Assembly (NCBI GenBank): GCA_039105265.1 | Contig: JAPFFF010000021.1 | Coordinates: 868,001-932,000, forward strand | Length of the DNA stretch: 64,000 nucleotides | From: Tritrichomonas musculus | Taxonomy: Eukaryota; Parabasalia; Tritrichomonadida; Tritrichomonadidae | Direction: 5' to 3' | Shown here: piece after piece, positions 40,679 through 50,702 of the stretch | Numbering within the stretch: position 1 is the first letter of the stretch | Layout: each line of letters starts with the position of its first letter | The notes under the pieces: generated by a model | Databases searched by the model: none | What the model was told of the DNA's origin: nothing | What the model saw: only the letters and a program-made list of their open reading frames with translations | Program-made: the position numbers and the translations under genes

Positions 40679-40954
40679 ATGTTCATTTCTGAAAGACTCG
40701 ATAAATTTAAACAAGGTTATGCAAAAAAAGATGCATATTTGGACTATAAAAATTATGCTCGTGAGATGGGTTTTCGTGAGTGTCGATGTACCACATTTTA
40801 TACCAAAATGGACCCCTTTTGTTTATCAGATTTTAGAATTAAAGATTATGGAAAAAGAACAAGGGGCTTCAAACTCAAAGATCAATACATCGAACAATTT
40901 GAAAAAGATCAAGATGAAGAAATCATTCCTGAGGAATTATTAACTTCTGAATAA
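40679..40954 (+). CDS. Small hypothetical protein at the edge of the recombinase cluster
   Basis: 91 residues from MFISERLDKFKQGYAKKDAY to an acidic end (DEEIIPEELLTSE). Charged and partly helical, with Cys in RECRCTTFYTKMDPFC, a spacing that might hold a metal ion. An in-frame ATG at 40605 would add 25 residues in a different style (a hydrophobic, AT-rich lead); the inner start is preferred. The stop overlaps TAAA. No family recognised. Confidence 0.5.
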   Translation: MFISERLDKFKQGYAKKDAYLDYKNYAREMGFRECRCTTFYTKMDPFCLSDFRIKDYGKRTRGFKLKDQYIEQFEKDQDEEIIPEELLTSE

Positions 40955-41056
40955 AAAGTACAATTTTTCATTATTTTTTTTAAAAAAATCCAGATCAAAA
41001 AAAAAAAAATTAAAAAAAAAAAAAAAAAAAATAAAATAAAATGAGAAGGAAATTGT

Positions 41057-41320
41057 TTATTCAGTCCATAAAATGTCGTTTTGGAGTTCTTTCTCTAATA
41101 GATAAGTGAGACTTTTCCTTTTTGCGTTTTGGTATTTGATCATATTGTATAGGTATTGAATGTGTTTTGTCTTCCTAATAATATGACATCCTTTTTTGCT
41201 TGTCAAATAAAATAAATGATCGAGATTTGATGCCAGGTTTTTTTCATTTTCCCGATACTGTTCCATTAATTCTTTTAATTTATCGGAGGGTTGTCGATTT
41301 GGCAATTGGTGGTGCCCCAA
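41057..41320 (-). CDS. Small hypothetical, start uncertain
   Basis: An open frame of up to 87 residues, basic and helical (DKLKELMEQYRENEKNLASN, then a Cys/His patch KKGCHIIRKTKHIQYLY), ending at 41057. It has no ATG at its upstream end; the first internal Met is in MEQYRENE. It may be a 3' exon or a fragment. It lies between the 40679 gene and the 41.4-kb gene of the recombinase cluster. No family recognised. Confidence 0.3.
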   Translation of the reverse strand: MGHHQLPNRQPSDKLKELMEQYRENEKNLASNLDHLFYLTSKKGCHIIRKTKHIQYLYNMIKYQNAKRKSLTYLLEKELQNDILWTE

Positions 41321-41382
41321 ATAGAAAAATTAAAAATGACATTTTAAAAAATAAAAAATAAATTAAAAATTGAATTGTTTAC

Positions 41383-42590
41383 TTATTTCTTTTTTTTAAT
41401 GCTTATGCACCAATCAGGCGGCAATTTATATTTGGGATTTTTGCAATAGTGATAAACGTCTTGAATATCTTGAGGAATTTCTGGAGGAAACCTGTACTGA
41501 CGAATAAAAGTATCAAATTTGTCAATCATTTTTTCAATTCTTGGAACCATTCTTGACATGATTTTCTTCCAATCCCTTAGTTTTCGCTGTCTTAGAACTT
41601 CATCTTCTTGAATGAAGCCATATATTCGGCGCATGGATTTATAATACAATTGGAATAATTGTTTCCATTCAGCTTCTGTCAAAAATGTGCCAAATCTTGT
41701 TGGATTTGAATGTAGCATAGCACCTGTAATTCCGTTCATTTTGAGTTCCTCTTCTGTAAATTTTTCTTCAAAAAATGGATCAGTCACTCTTCCACTTGTA
41801 ACAAAAAGACTGTATCGTACATGGAAATCGATCACATCCCACCTCTCTCTTTGACCTGCAGGTGACGGAAGAAAAACATTAAAGAACCGATTTGCATTAG
41901 TATCGAGCATATGGATGTGACTTTCAACCACCCCTTCACTGATATTTGGTTGGTATTTGGTTGTAAAAAAGAAATTTTTCAGATGCTGTTCATCAAATTT
42001 GGATAGAACATCGTCATCGATAGTCAACGGTTGGAAGTTTTGTGACAGGCATTTTTCCATTGTGTCATGATCTATGGTATCTTTTGGAGGAACTTTTTGA
42101 GAATAGGGCGGATTTTGATGATTCCATTTTTTCGGTCCCTTCAACTGTTTAAGTAATGCATCCCCTGGAGATGAAGCATGTGTTTTTGGACTTTGTGATC
42201 CATTTCCGCTATAATAAGTAACGGTATTCTCAATTTTAGGTGCCTGCTCTTGGGATCCTTGTGAAAAAAATTCTTCAAATGTCTGATCATCAATGGTAGA
42301 TCCCTGATCTGTCACTTTTTGTGATGGTCTTTGAGAGTATCTTTTGATACTTTCAAGCGCAGATTCAACTGTAAGGGGGTTTTGATTCTCTGTATCATTT
42401 TGATTCTCTGTATTATTTTGATTCTCTGAATTCTGTCTTTGAAAATAGTTTACAAGATCTTGATTAATATTGAAGTTGGGAACAGTTTGAGCGGCTGTCT
42501 TCTTTGACACTTTTGCCTTTTTATTACCTTTTGTATGAGAAACCTGAATGTTAGAAAAAACATAAAAAGTACTTGGGCTGCGCTAGACAT
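41383..42590 (-). CDS. Unknown cluster protein with disordered N-terminus; candidate short intron near its start
   Basis: The main open frame (stop at 41383) gives about 375 residues. It opens without an ATG, but an ATG at 42590 behind a good Inr (TCATTT) can be linked to it by a candidate 29-nt intron (42544-42572). The N-terminal half is Gln/Asn/Ser-rich with short repeats (NTENQNDTENQN) and looks disordered. The C-terminal half is ordered, with HIHMLDTNANRFFNVFLPSP, FHVRYSLFVTSGRV and a Trp-containing helical part ending in PDWCISIKKKK. No domain recognised. It is divergent from the small coiled-coil gene at 42777. A DNA-binding or structural role would be guesswork. Confidence 0.5.
42544..42572 (-). 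other. Candidate 29-nt spliceosomal intron
   Basis: On the minus strand it begins GTACTT and ends TTCTAACATTCAG. This resembles the trichomonad layout, in which a branch-point CTAAC is fused to the 3' splice site (consensus ACTAACACACAG). 29 nt agrees with the very short introns reported in trichomonads. It sits 18 bases after an ATG. Confidence 0.5.
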
Positions 42591-42596
42591 TTTAAA

Positions 42597-42602
42597 AAAT
42601 GA
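42597..42602 (-). promoter_or_regulatory. Inr-like initiator (TCATTT) before the ATG at 42590
   Basis: Minus-strand TCATTT about 10 bases upstream of the ATG at 42590. It supports that ATG as the true start and hence the short intron. Confidence 0.5.
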
Positions 42603-42776
42603 TTCTCAGATCACAAATTTTCATTTTCTTAAAACCTCTCAATTTTCCTCAGAAATAATTTCAATGTCATGTTTTTTTTTTTTTTTTCAATGGATCGGCC
42701 AATCGTAAAGTATTACAAAAAAAAACTTTCATATTTGTCTAAATTTTATTTGCCTAATTTTTACTTTATTTTATCG

Positions 42777-43061
42777 ATGTCCGTGAAAGAAGATTCACAA
42801 ATAAAAACTGGAACAATTATTCAAAATGATGGTGAAAAACAATTAATGAATGCTCTCCTTGACCTCCAAAAGAAAGAAGCCGAGGCTGAAGAAATATCAA
42901 GACAAATTCAAGAACATTGTCGAGTCATCAAACATCTGAAACTCGATCTCAAATTTAAAGAGTCTGCAATTGAAAATTCAAGAGTGAATTTGAGGAACAT
43001 TCTCTACTTCTTTGGACAAGATCTTGATAATTTCATTAAAATTGCACAGAATATGCAATAA
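42777..43061 (+). CDS. Small coiled-coil protein
   Basis: 94 residues from MSVKEDSQIKTGTIIQNDG. The middle is a clear coiled coil (EKQLMNALLDLQKKEAEAEE and following). Longer frames start at 42669 or 42690, but their extra N-terminus is low-complexity and AT-rich, so the inner ATG is chosen. It ends 43 bases before the protease-recombinase gene. The form resembles small adaptor or prefoldin-like helices, but no family is recognised. Confidence 0.55.
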   Translation: MSVKEDSQIKTGTIIQNDGEKQLMNALLDLQKKEAEAEEISRQIQEHCRVIKHLKLDLKFKESAIENSRVNLRNILYFFGQDLDNFIKIAQNMQ

Positions 43062-43104
43062 TTAAAAAAGTTTTAATAAAAAAATTCTTAAAATAATTAA
43101 AATA

Positions 43105-45636
43105 ATGACGAATTTTATATTCGTTGGTGGAAGTCTAAAATTTAAACCACCTTTAAAAAATGAGATTCTTCAAGAATTACAAGAAAAAAAGTTAGATGAA
43201 TATATTTCTTTTGATCAACATCAAATGATCATGTATTTTCCATATAATTGGTTTCCATCAAAGATTAATGAGAAATTATTAGAATGTGCTTTTATATTAA
43301 AAAATAATCATATAAATTTATCTGGTTTTTTGTTAGTTATTCGAAAAGATACTCATGATAGATTAGAATTATTTAAATATGTTCCAATGAAAAAAACATT
43401 GAGAGCTCTTCCTGGTTATTTTCATTTAGTGAGGACATATTCAAGATATCCTTCATATTATTCTCATCCAATTGGGCCATCTCCAAAACCACCCAAACGA
43501 CCTTCACCCAAAAAATCACAAAAAGATGACGATGATTTTTCACCACAACCTCCTCCACGAAGAGCTCATTCACCTCCTCCTAAATCATCTCCCAAATCAT
43601 CTCCGAAATCATCTCCTAAATCATCACAGAAGCACCACTCAGATGATGAAGAAGATCAATTAACGTCATATCCTCTACATAAAAACATAATTCTTGATAC
43701 GAAATCATGGGAATCTATTGAACCCAATAATTGGCTTCAAGATGAAGTTGTTGGAAGCTTTTTCTTACATATGCATAATAAATTAATAAAACAAAATGGT
43801 GGACATTCAGATATGATTGTTTTGAGTCATATTTTTTACGAACATCTTCGATCACTGAAAGGTAAAATAACTAAAAAATCACTTCAAGATTATTGTCCAC
43901 AATTCCATCTTAAACCTCTTAATAAATATTTTAATAAAATTTTACTTCCTGTAATTCTTCATAATAATTCAAAAATTGGAGAGAGCAATGGTTTACATTA
44001 TTTTGGAGTATTAATTGATTTGAAAAATAGAAAAATTACAATTTATGATTCTTATGGTTTTGATCATTCTAAAGATTTTTCATATATTCATAACATTTTA
44101 AAAATTTTTGGATTGGAAAAAGATGGTGAAAATACTTTTTATTTCTTTAACGTTACTCATCCAAGACAAACAAATGGTTGTGATTGCGGAGTTTTTGTAT
44201 GCCACTGGGCAATGGCAATGATGTTTCCCGATTCTCCTGAATCAAAGGATTTCCTCATGCATGATTCAATGAATACCGAAGAATTAATTGGTATGAGAGT
44301 TCGATTAAGACATGAATTGAGTCCATATTATCGTCCTGACCCACCCAAACCAAAACGTAAACATTCCTCTTCTGATTCAAGTTCTGATGTTGTAATTATT
44401 GATGAACCAAAACCATCTCCAAAACCACCAAAACCTCCATCTCAAAAGCCAACTCTAAAACAAAACCCTCAAAATCCAACTCCAAAACAAAAACCTCAAA
44501 AGCCAACTTATCCTATTGATTTCACAATTGAACCTAACTTTTCGCAACCGACAAGAGATAAATCCGGAAAGTTCCATGGTATTAGTCTACAAAATTTCAA
44601 TGATACAAACTTAGGACTCTTCCCTGCAGATTATTACCAATATTTAGAATTATTAAAACGTCAAGGGAAAAAAGTTCAAGGAAAAAAAATTATTATTTTG
44701 AATGGACAAACTTTTCATGAATTAGAGATACTCACAAAAAATACAACTTTAAATAATACGGAGAAACAAAAAATCATTAAGAAATCCCTGGATGAATTTT
44801 CTAAATCTCATCCAATGACTTATTATGATGAAATCTATCTTGGTTATGCTCGTATATGGGCAACTGGAGGTCATGCAATCTTGGTTGTTATTTATCCAAA
44901 GCTAAATCCCGTTTGGATTAAGGTTATTGATGCAGACGATTACAAAGACTATCAAATTCCTGCCTACATTCATACGATACAAGAGATTGCAAAAATCCAA
45001 GGACTGAAAATCAACAAATGGAAACTTGAATATATCAATCTACGAGATATGAAATTTTCCAAAAACCCAAACAGAAAATTACCGTTGGATCCTCAATTTT
45101 TCGATTCTTACTTAGATTTATTTCCGTTATGCCAATTTACAGATATGTTATTTTTATTTTATATGTCACTTTCCTTTTACGGATTTCTCAGAATATCCGA
45201 GCTGCAGAATCTGAAATTAGAAGATATTGTATTTGATTCACAAGAAAAAAGATTGATTTTTTAAATATAAGATTTTCAAAGACTGACCAATACGGGAAAG
45301 GTGCACAAGCATTTATTTATGAAAACGATAAGAAATATTCTCCATATAAACTCTATCAGATTTTATTTGATTCAATTAAAGATTATGATTATATTGTTCA
45401 AACCACAGGAAATGCACTCAGATCTCACCTCAAAGTAATATTAAAACACCTTGGACTCAATAAACATGATTATTCTTGGCATTCATTTCGGAGAGGTGGA
45501 GCATATCAAGCAGCATTGGCAGGAGTTAATGACTCTGAAATCAAAAAACATGGAAGATGGCTAAGTGATGCCTACATTAGATACGTTGCGGTTGATCCTG
45601 AGAGAGCTGGATCTTCTGTTTCTTCTAAAATCTAAA
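43105..45636 (+). CDS. Ulp1/C48 cysteine protease joined to a tyrosine recombinase (element gene, broken)
   Basis: The N-terminal 120 residues are unknown. A Pro/Ser/Lys-rich linker (SPKSSPKSSPKSSPKSSQK) follows, then a clear Ulp1/SENP-type protease: NNWLQDEVVGSF, catalytic His298 in LHYFGVLID, Asp315 in YDSYGFD, the Gln of RQTNG and Cys361 in CDCGVF. After a second Pro/Lys-rich linker comes a region (about residues 500-650) with a protease-like GGHAILVVIYP motif but no second catalytic Cys. The C-terminal part is a tyrosine-recombinase catalytic domain with LRISEL, HSFRRGGA, a GRW box and a nearby Tyr. The recombinase reading frame appears interrupted about once. Such proteins cut and rejoin DNA through a Tyr-linked intermediate; the protease may process or de-SUMOylate proteins. 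Confidence 0.7.
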
Positions 45637-48137
45637 TTGAAATTTGAATAAAAATTTTTTTTCTTTGAAATTTTGAATTGATATTTTATAAAAAAATACA
45701 TAAAACTTGATTTTTTAATTGGTAAAAATATTGAATAATCTTATTGAATTGTCTCAAATATATTCAATTTATCGTTTTTAATAATTTATCGATTTTACAC
45801 GATAGTTTTTTTAAAATAATTTTATATATAAGCTATATATACAATAAAAATACATATATATAATTTGTATTCTAAAATTTTGGGCAGATCTGAATTTCCT
45901 TACTTCTTTTCAAAAGATTAAATTCAATGAGATTTCACAAATAAAATAAACATAAATATTATTTTTAAAAATGAATTAAAATATAAAATTTATACAGATA
46001 TATATTTCAAATAATTGAATAAAAACAATTTTATGAAAACTTATCGATTTTGTTTTTTTACAGATAGAAATTATTAAATTAAAAAATCTATAAAATTTTG
46101 ACAAAATAAGATTTAATCGTTGAGGCCAATTTTTTTTTTGTATTTTTCACCCAACCTTTTTCCCAATAATGCTCTATTGAATTATTTATTCTATGAGCTA
46201 ATTCAATATTGAATAATTTACATTTTTTTTTGGGAAGGAGAACCTTAATTTTGCGTTTGATTTCCCGTTTGAGATTATTATTAGAGAGATTGTTAAAATT
46301 GATAAATAATTATCATAGATTATTTTTTTTCAAAAGCGAATAGTTATGAAGTTTTTTAAGGTCCAAAATGAACTTTTTTTTTGGTGAGGTGAGGAAAAAA
46401 ATATTCTTTGTGAAACTCATTGAAACACTCTCAATTTTTGATAATGTAAGTTAATTAATTGAGAAGAGCAGGTCAAAATTAAAAACAAATATATATAAAG
46501 AAATACTATTTTTTATTATAGTTTATTGGTATTTATGAAATTAACAAATAAAATATTTATTTATTAGTTATATTTTGAAAAATCTAAATGATGTTTATAA
46601 AGATGTACCTTCACTCAAAAAAAAAAACGAACTTTTTTTCTGAATTTTAAAAGCTTGATAAGTCCATGGATAATAAAGTTTTGTAGGTAAAATTATGATA
46701 TGAAATTATTCCAAGCATGAACTTTATGTTGAATTGTTACTGACGCAAAATTAAATTTGGTGTGCAAAATATATCAACATTTTCAATATCTCCAAAAGTA
46801 GAATTTTTCAAGTGATTTTTATGATTTAAAATCAAATTTCATTGTTATCTAGCAAGATATGCAAATTTTGGGAGCTGTGGAAACGGCCATTTTTTCCAAA
46901 AACAGCTTTCAAGTTCTCTCTTTTTCAGAACTTAACGTATTAGTATAAACGATCATTTCTCAGAAATTTCTAAAATAATCATCCATCATACAAAGAGCGT
47001 TACGATTATTGCTGAAACAACCATTTTAAAATAGTTATTAAACTTTTTCTTTATAACTAATCATAAATTAAAACCTTTTTATTTAATAACCTAATACAAG
47101 AAAAGAAAAAACAGAATTTCTAATTATGAATAGGAAAGAAGCAAATATTATTATTTTTATTATCAGAAACTTTTTGAATATATTTTATTTTGTGAGGTAT
47201 ACAAATTAAAAAAATATAAATATCTCTAAATTCACCGATGGAAGTTGAAAAATAATTTGATAAATATACTTTAATACTGATTTATAAAAATATAAAATAA
47301 AATAAATTGTTTGAAAAATTCAGCAAAAAAAATTGGAAGAGTGATGGTACATCTGTTTATAAAATGAACTTTCAATTAGAGTTTTTCTAACCGCCTATTA
47401 TTCACAAAAATATAAAAAATAAACTATACAAAAAAAATATAATTTCATGTAAAGTTATCAAATTTCGTCAGAACAAAACTACTCATATTCTTATTTTAAA
47501 TTAATCATTCTTTTTTAAGAATAATAAATCTCATTTTATAATTTAATATCAATTGCCTAAGATATACTATAATAGGTTATAATTCGATTTTCAAAATATC
47601 TAAAAAAAATATGAAAACAATATAGAAAAATTAGAATTATTTTTGATGATATATACATTCACACTAATGTTGTTCATTTTAAATATGGTAAAATTCTTGA
47701 TAAGCTATTTCATTTATGAATAATATGTAATTTTAGATTTCATAATTTTGTTTGATATTTACATTTTAATATAAAAGATTAGTTTTAAAATTACGTGAAA
47801 TGCAAATATTCTCTGATATTTTTGTATTTTATGGAATATTTTGAAAAAGTTGAATTTAATAATACTGTTCATTCATTGTTATTTAAAAAAGAATATATGA
47901 TTTAAAAATAAATTTTAGCACTAATTAATTTTTCATTAGTGAATTAATACAAATTACTTCAGTGCAAGAGAAACGCATTAGAGTGTGATTTCTCTCAAAA
48001 AAATTGAATGTAAATTGAAGGAACCATTGAAATTTCTATGTAAAATAAACTTTCTGAAAAACTCTACTTTCAATATTATTAAATTTAGTATCTTCTCAAA
48101 TTTGAGAACAACATTTTACCTTCAATTCAACAGATAG
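45637..48137. other. Long AT-rich intergenic region
   Basis: 2.5 kb with no credible gene or RNA. TTAATTTTGCGT near 46,254 has an inverted match near 46,745, which might be ends of a decayed 500-bp element; the match is short. A phrase TTATTCTATGAG-x2-AATTCAATATTGA near 46,190 resembles one near 51,868. Confidence 0.45.
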
Positions 48138-48644
48138 ATGAAAAAAGCAGCATTTTTTTTTTCAGGTGTCGCAATTGGAACCATTTCGTATTATGCCTTC
48201 AAAAAGCTGTTAAATACTTTGGATACAAATAAATCAAATGAAATAATAACAAATAATGAAGAAAATACAATCGTTGAACCAGTCGATCAAAATCGAAAGT
48301 ATTCTATTATTTACATTATTAGAAAAGATTTAAAAATGAGAAATGGCAAAATATCAGCTCAGGTTGGACATGCTTCTTTAGGGATTTTTTTAGAACTTCA
48401 AGATAATTTTCCAGAACTAACCGATTACAACTTTGAAAAAGAATTATTTTATTGTCAAAATGAAGAAGTACAAAACCAAAAAATGAGTTTCGCAGAACAG
48501 AACGGTTTATGCTCATTTTTAATTTATGACCAAGGCCGCACTCAAATCGCAGCTGGATCAGCTACTGTTTTAGCAATTGCTCCAGTAGAATCAGATATTA
48601 TAAATATTTTTACAGAAGGACTCATACCAATTCCCAAAAAATAA
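48138..48644 (+). CDS. Peptidyl-tRNA hydrolase 2 (Pth2/Bit1 type) with N-terminal anchor
   Basis: 168 residues. The N-terminus has one membrane segment (about residues 4-22, AAFFFSGVAIGTISYYAF), like the anchor of eukaryotic Bit1/PTRH2. The C-terminal 115 residues are the Pth2 domain: IIYIIRKDLKMRNGKISAQ, GHASLG, SFLIYDQGRTQIAAGSATVL, and an end near IPIPKK. The enzyme releases tRNA from stalled peptidyl-tRNA. The family Lys and Asp/Thr positions (KISAQ, DQGRTQ) are kept. An organelle-membrane location (hydrogenosome or ER) is inference from the anchor. Confidence 0.88.
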   Translation: MKKAAFFFSGVAIGTISYYAFKKLLNTLDTNKSNEIITNNEENTIVEPVDQNRKYSIIYIIRKDLKMRNGKISAQVGHASLGIFLELQDNFPELTDYNFEKELFYCQNEEVQNQKMSFAEQNGLCSFLIYDQGRTQIAAGSATVLAIAPVESDIINIFTEGLIPIPKK

Positions 48645-49957
48645 TTATTTTTTTTAATATGACATTATACTTGATTACAAAAAACAATTCATACAAATTT
48701 GTCTAGGTGCGGGAATTCTGCTTTATAAGGTCGACTAAAAAAAGAATTTTATTAAAAAACGAATTTTTTTGATTAGGGGGGTCAACCGCCTAAAATGTGT
48801 CAAAAAAAAATTTTTTTAAGGTACAAATCCAGTACGTTATTTTTTGAATAGGAGAACGTTTATTATTTGAATAGTTGCATGTCTCTGAAAAAGTTTAAAT
48901 TGACTAGGTTTGTTTTTGACACTTATTTTACAATTTAAATAAACATTATGATATGTTATATGAAATGGATGAAAATAATCGGTTTTTATTTAACATGTCA
49001 TCTTATTCTTTGAGAATGTCAAAAAAAAATGCGGTTACTAAACGTACTGGATTTGTACCTTAAAGATAATTATAAATAAATGATGGAAATATATTCCTTC
49101 CTTTATATAGTTTATTTTAAAATATTTATTATTAAATTTCATCTATAGGTCCACAAAAGGCAACAACTTTTCGGAAATTAAAAAAAAAAATTAACCATTA
49201 TTCACCATTTTGCAAAAAAGTGGCTTTTACGATTTTTTGAATCAAATTGATTAATATTTTGAGTTTTATTCAAGAAAGTTATTATGAAAATATTTATTTG
49301 CTTAGGTTATCAAGTTAAAATTAATTTTTGAATCGCATTTTAAATTATTTAAATATCATAATTATATAATTATTGATATATATTTCAATCTGTCATAAAA
49401 TAGATTTTTGATCTATTTTCTCTCTTATTTTTTAATAATTTTATTGCATTTGCATCAATTTCATATAATAATTGGAATATAACTATCATATAACATTTTA
49501 ATTTAATTTGAATTCATTATTTAACGACATTTTATCAATTTCTTAATATTTAATCTAATTTTGTATATATGTGTCTATCTAATCTATCATTTTCCTCATT
49601 GTTTATATGGGAAATGTTTTTGATTATTTCAAACAAAGCTTCAGAAATTTAAAAAGAGCACTCTCGACTCCTGATAGATAATTTTCAAAAATAAAATATA
49701 ATTTATATATAAAATGATTTATAGATTATTTTTAATTAAATATTTTTATTTTTTATTCATATGAAAAAAATTTCTATCGTTGGACTCCCTATTTTTGAAT
49801 ATATATTTTTTGGTTTTGGTCAAAATTCACCATTTGTACGAATTTTGAAATCCAGTTTATTAAAACCAAATTTCACATTTTTTTGATCGTCATATTCACT
49901 TTTTAAATTTTTTATTCAAAAAATTTTATGTATATTTTTTAGCATCCATATATCAAA
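48645..49957. other. AT-rich intergenic region containing a MITE
   Basis: Apart from the 242-bp inverted-repeat element at 48819-49060 nothing is recognised. TGTCAAAAAAAAA-like phrases lie near both ends of that element. Confidence 0.55.
48817..49062. mobile_element. 242-bp Tc1/mariner-type MITE with TA target duplication
   Basis: The element runs 48819-49060. It begins AGGTACAAATCCAGTACGTT and ends with the exact inverse (20 bp), flanked on both sides by TA (48817-48818 and 49061-49062). The interior is AT-rich without a frame. The TA duplication and short length mark a non-autonomous Tc1/mariner relative. Confidence 0.75.
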
Positions 49958-50386
49958 ATGGCAGACGAATCGAAGAACAGTCAAACCGAAGAATTTCTTG
50001 ATCCGTCGTTCTGCAATTTTTTGCTAGCTCAATATGAAAAAAATAAGGCAATTGAGAAAAGTCAAAATATTGGTTATCTTAACACTTCAGAATATCAACA
50101 GTTTCTTTCAACTTTTGGAAATCCTGCTATTCAATATTATTCTAGTAAAATCGAGCAACTAGAACGTGATTTGCAGCTCAAATGTGATTTGAAGATGTTA
50201 GAAGTTTTAAAAAGAAATAATGAAGAACTACCACTAAGACGGCTTCACGGATTTCTTTCTCAAAAAACATATTTTGATTATATTAATGCAGTACGTGCAA
50301 CAGAAGAGATTAAGCAAAGAATCAAAGAAACACAGGAAGAAAATGAAAGATTAAAAGAAGAAATAGAATTATTGACTCATTCATAA
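49958..50386 (+). CDS. Small helical protein of unknown function
   Basis: 142 residues, MADESKNSQTEEFLDPSFCN to a coiled-coil end (EIKQRIKETQEENERLKEEI). The middle has LNTSEYQQFLSTFGNPAIQYY and RRLHGFLSQKTYFDYINAV. Soluble, no signal or membrane segment. The helical layout weakly recalls small nuclear subunits such as Mediator subunit 31, but key aromatic positions do not line up by eye. Left as unknown. Confidence 0.6.
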   Translation: MADESKNSQTEEFLDPSFCNFLLAQYEKNKAIEKSQNIGYLNTSEYQQFLSTFGNPAIQYYSSKIEQLERDLQLKCDLKMLEVLKRNNEELPLRRLHGFLSQKTYFDYINAVRATEEIKQRIKETQEENERLKEEIELLTHS

Positions 50387-50702
50387 TAACTAATTTTTGT
50401 ATTATCTGATTTATGTTTAAAAACTACATTTTTTATTTACTTGGCATTTTTTAATATAAAAAAGAAAGAGTTTAATTACATCATTTATCTTTAGGACATT
50501 CATGAAACAGGGAATGAAAGACTTTTATCTCAGTCTGAAATTATTATTATTTTTATTAATTCTGTAAATCAAATTATTATTATTATGTATTATACCATGG
50601 CTTGCTAGTGATTCAAATAAAGAATTCATTTTAATTCATTTTCTGTAAATCAAATTATTATTATTTTAACATTTTAATTCAAAATACCATTATTGTTTTA
50701 GA
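50387..50702. other. AT-rich spacer
   Basis: TCTGTAAATCAAATTATTATTAT occurs near 50,561 and again near 50,641 as a direct repeat about 80 bp apart. Nothing else. Confidence 0.5.

Larger units (their letters stand above)
40680..45640. mobile_element. Candidate tyrosine-recombinase element (Crypton-like) with a Ulp1-type protease
   Basis: A compact accessory cluster: small plus-strand gene (40679), two minus-strand genes (41.06-42.59 kb), small coiled-coil gene (42.78 kb) and a long plus-strand gene with a Ulp1/C48 protease and a tyrosine recombinase. No terminal inverted repeats or target duplication were found, as expected for tyrosine-recombinase elements. No reverse transcriptase, DNA polymerase B or packaging ATPase is visible here, so neither DIRS nor a full Polinton is supported. 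The recombinase part looks broken about once; otherwise the cluster looks fairly young. The ends are approximate, and the flanking small genes may or may not belong. Confidence 0.45.

Noticed and set aside
40605-40680. Upstream ATG extension of the 91-residue gene
   Set aside because: The extra N-terminus is low-complexity and AT-driven; the inner ATG gives a better protein.
40680-45640. Full Polinton/Maverick or DIRS element
   Set aside because: A Ulp1-type protease alone is not enough. No DNA polymerase B, rve integrase, packaging ATPase, capsid or reverse transcriptase was seen, and no terminal repeats.
46250-46755. A 500-bp element with TTAATTTTGCGT inverted ends
   Set aside because: Only a 12-bp AT-rich match without a target duplication; could be chance.
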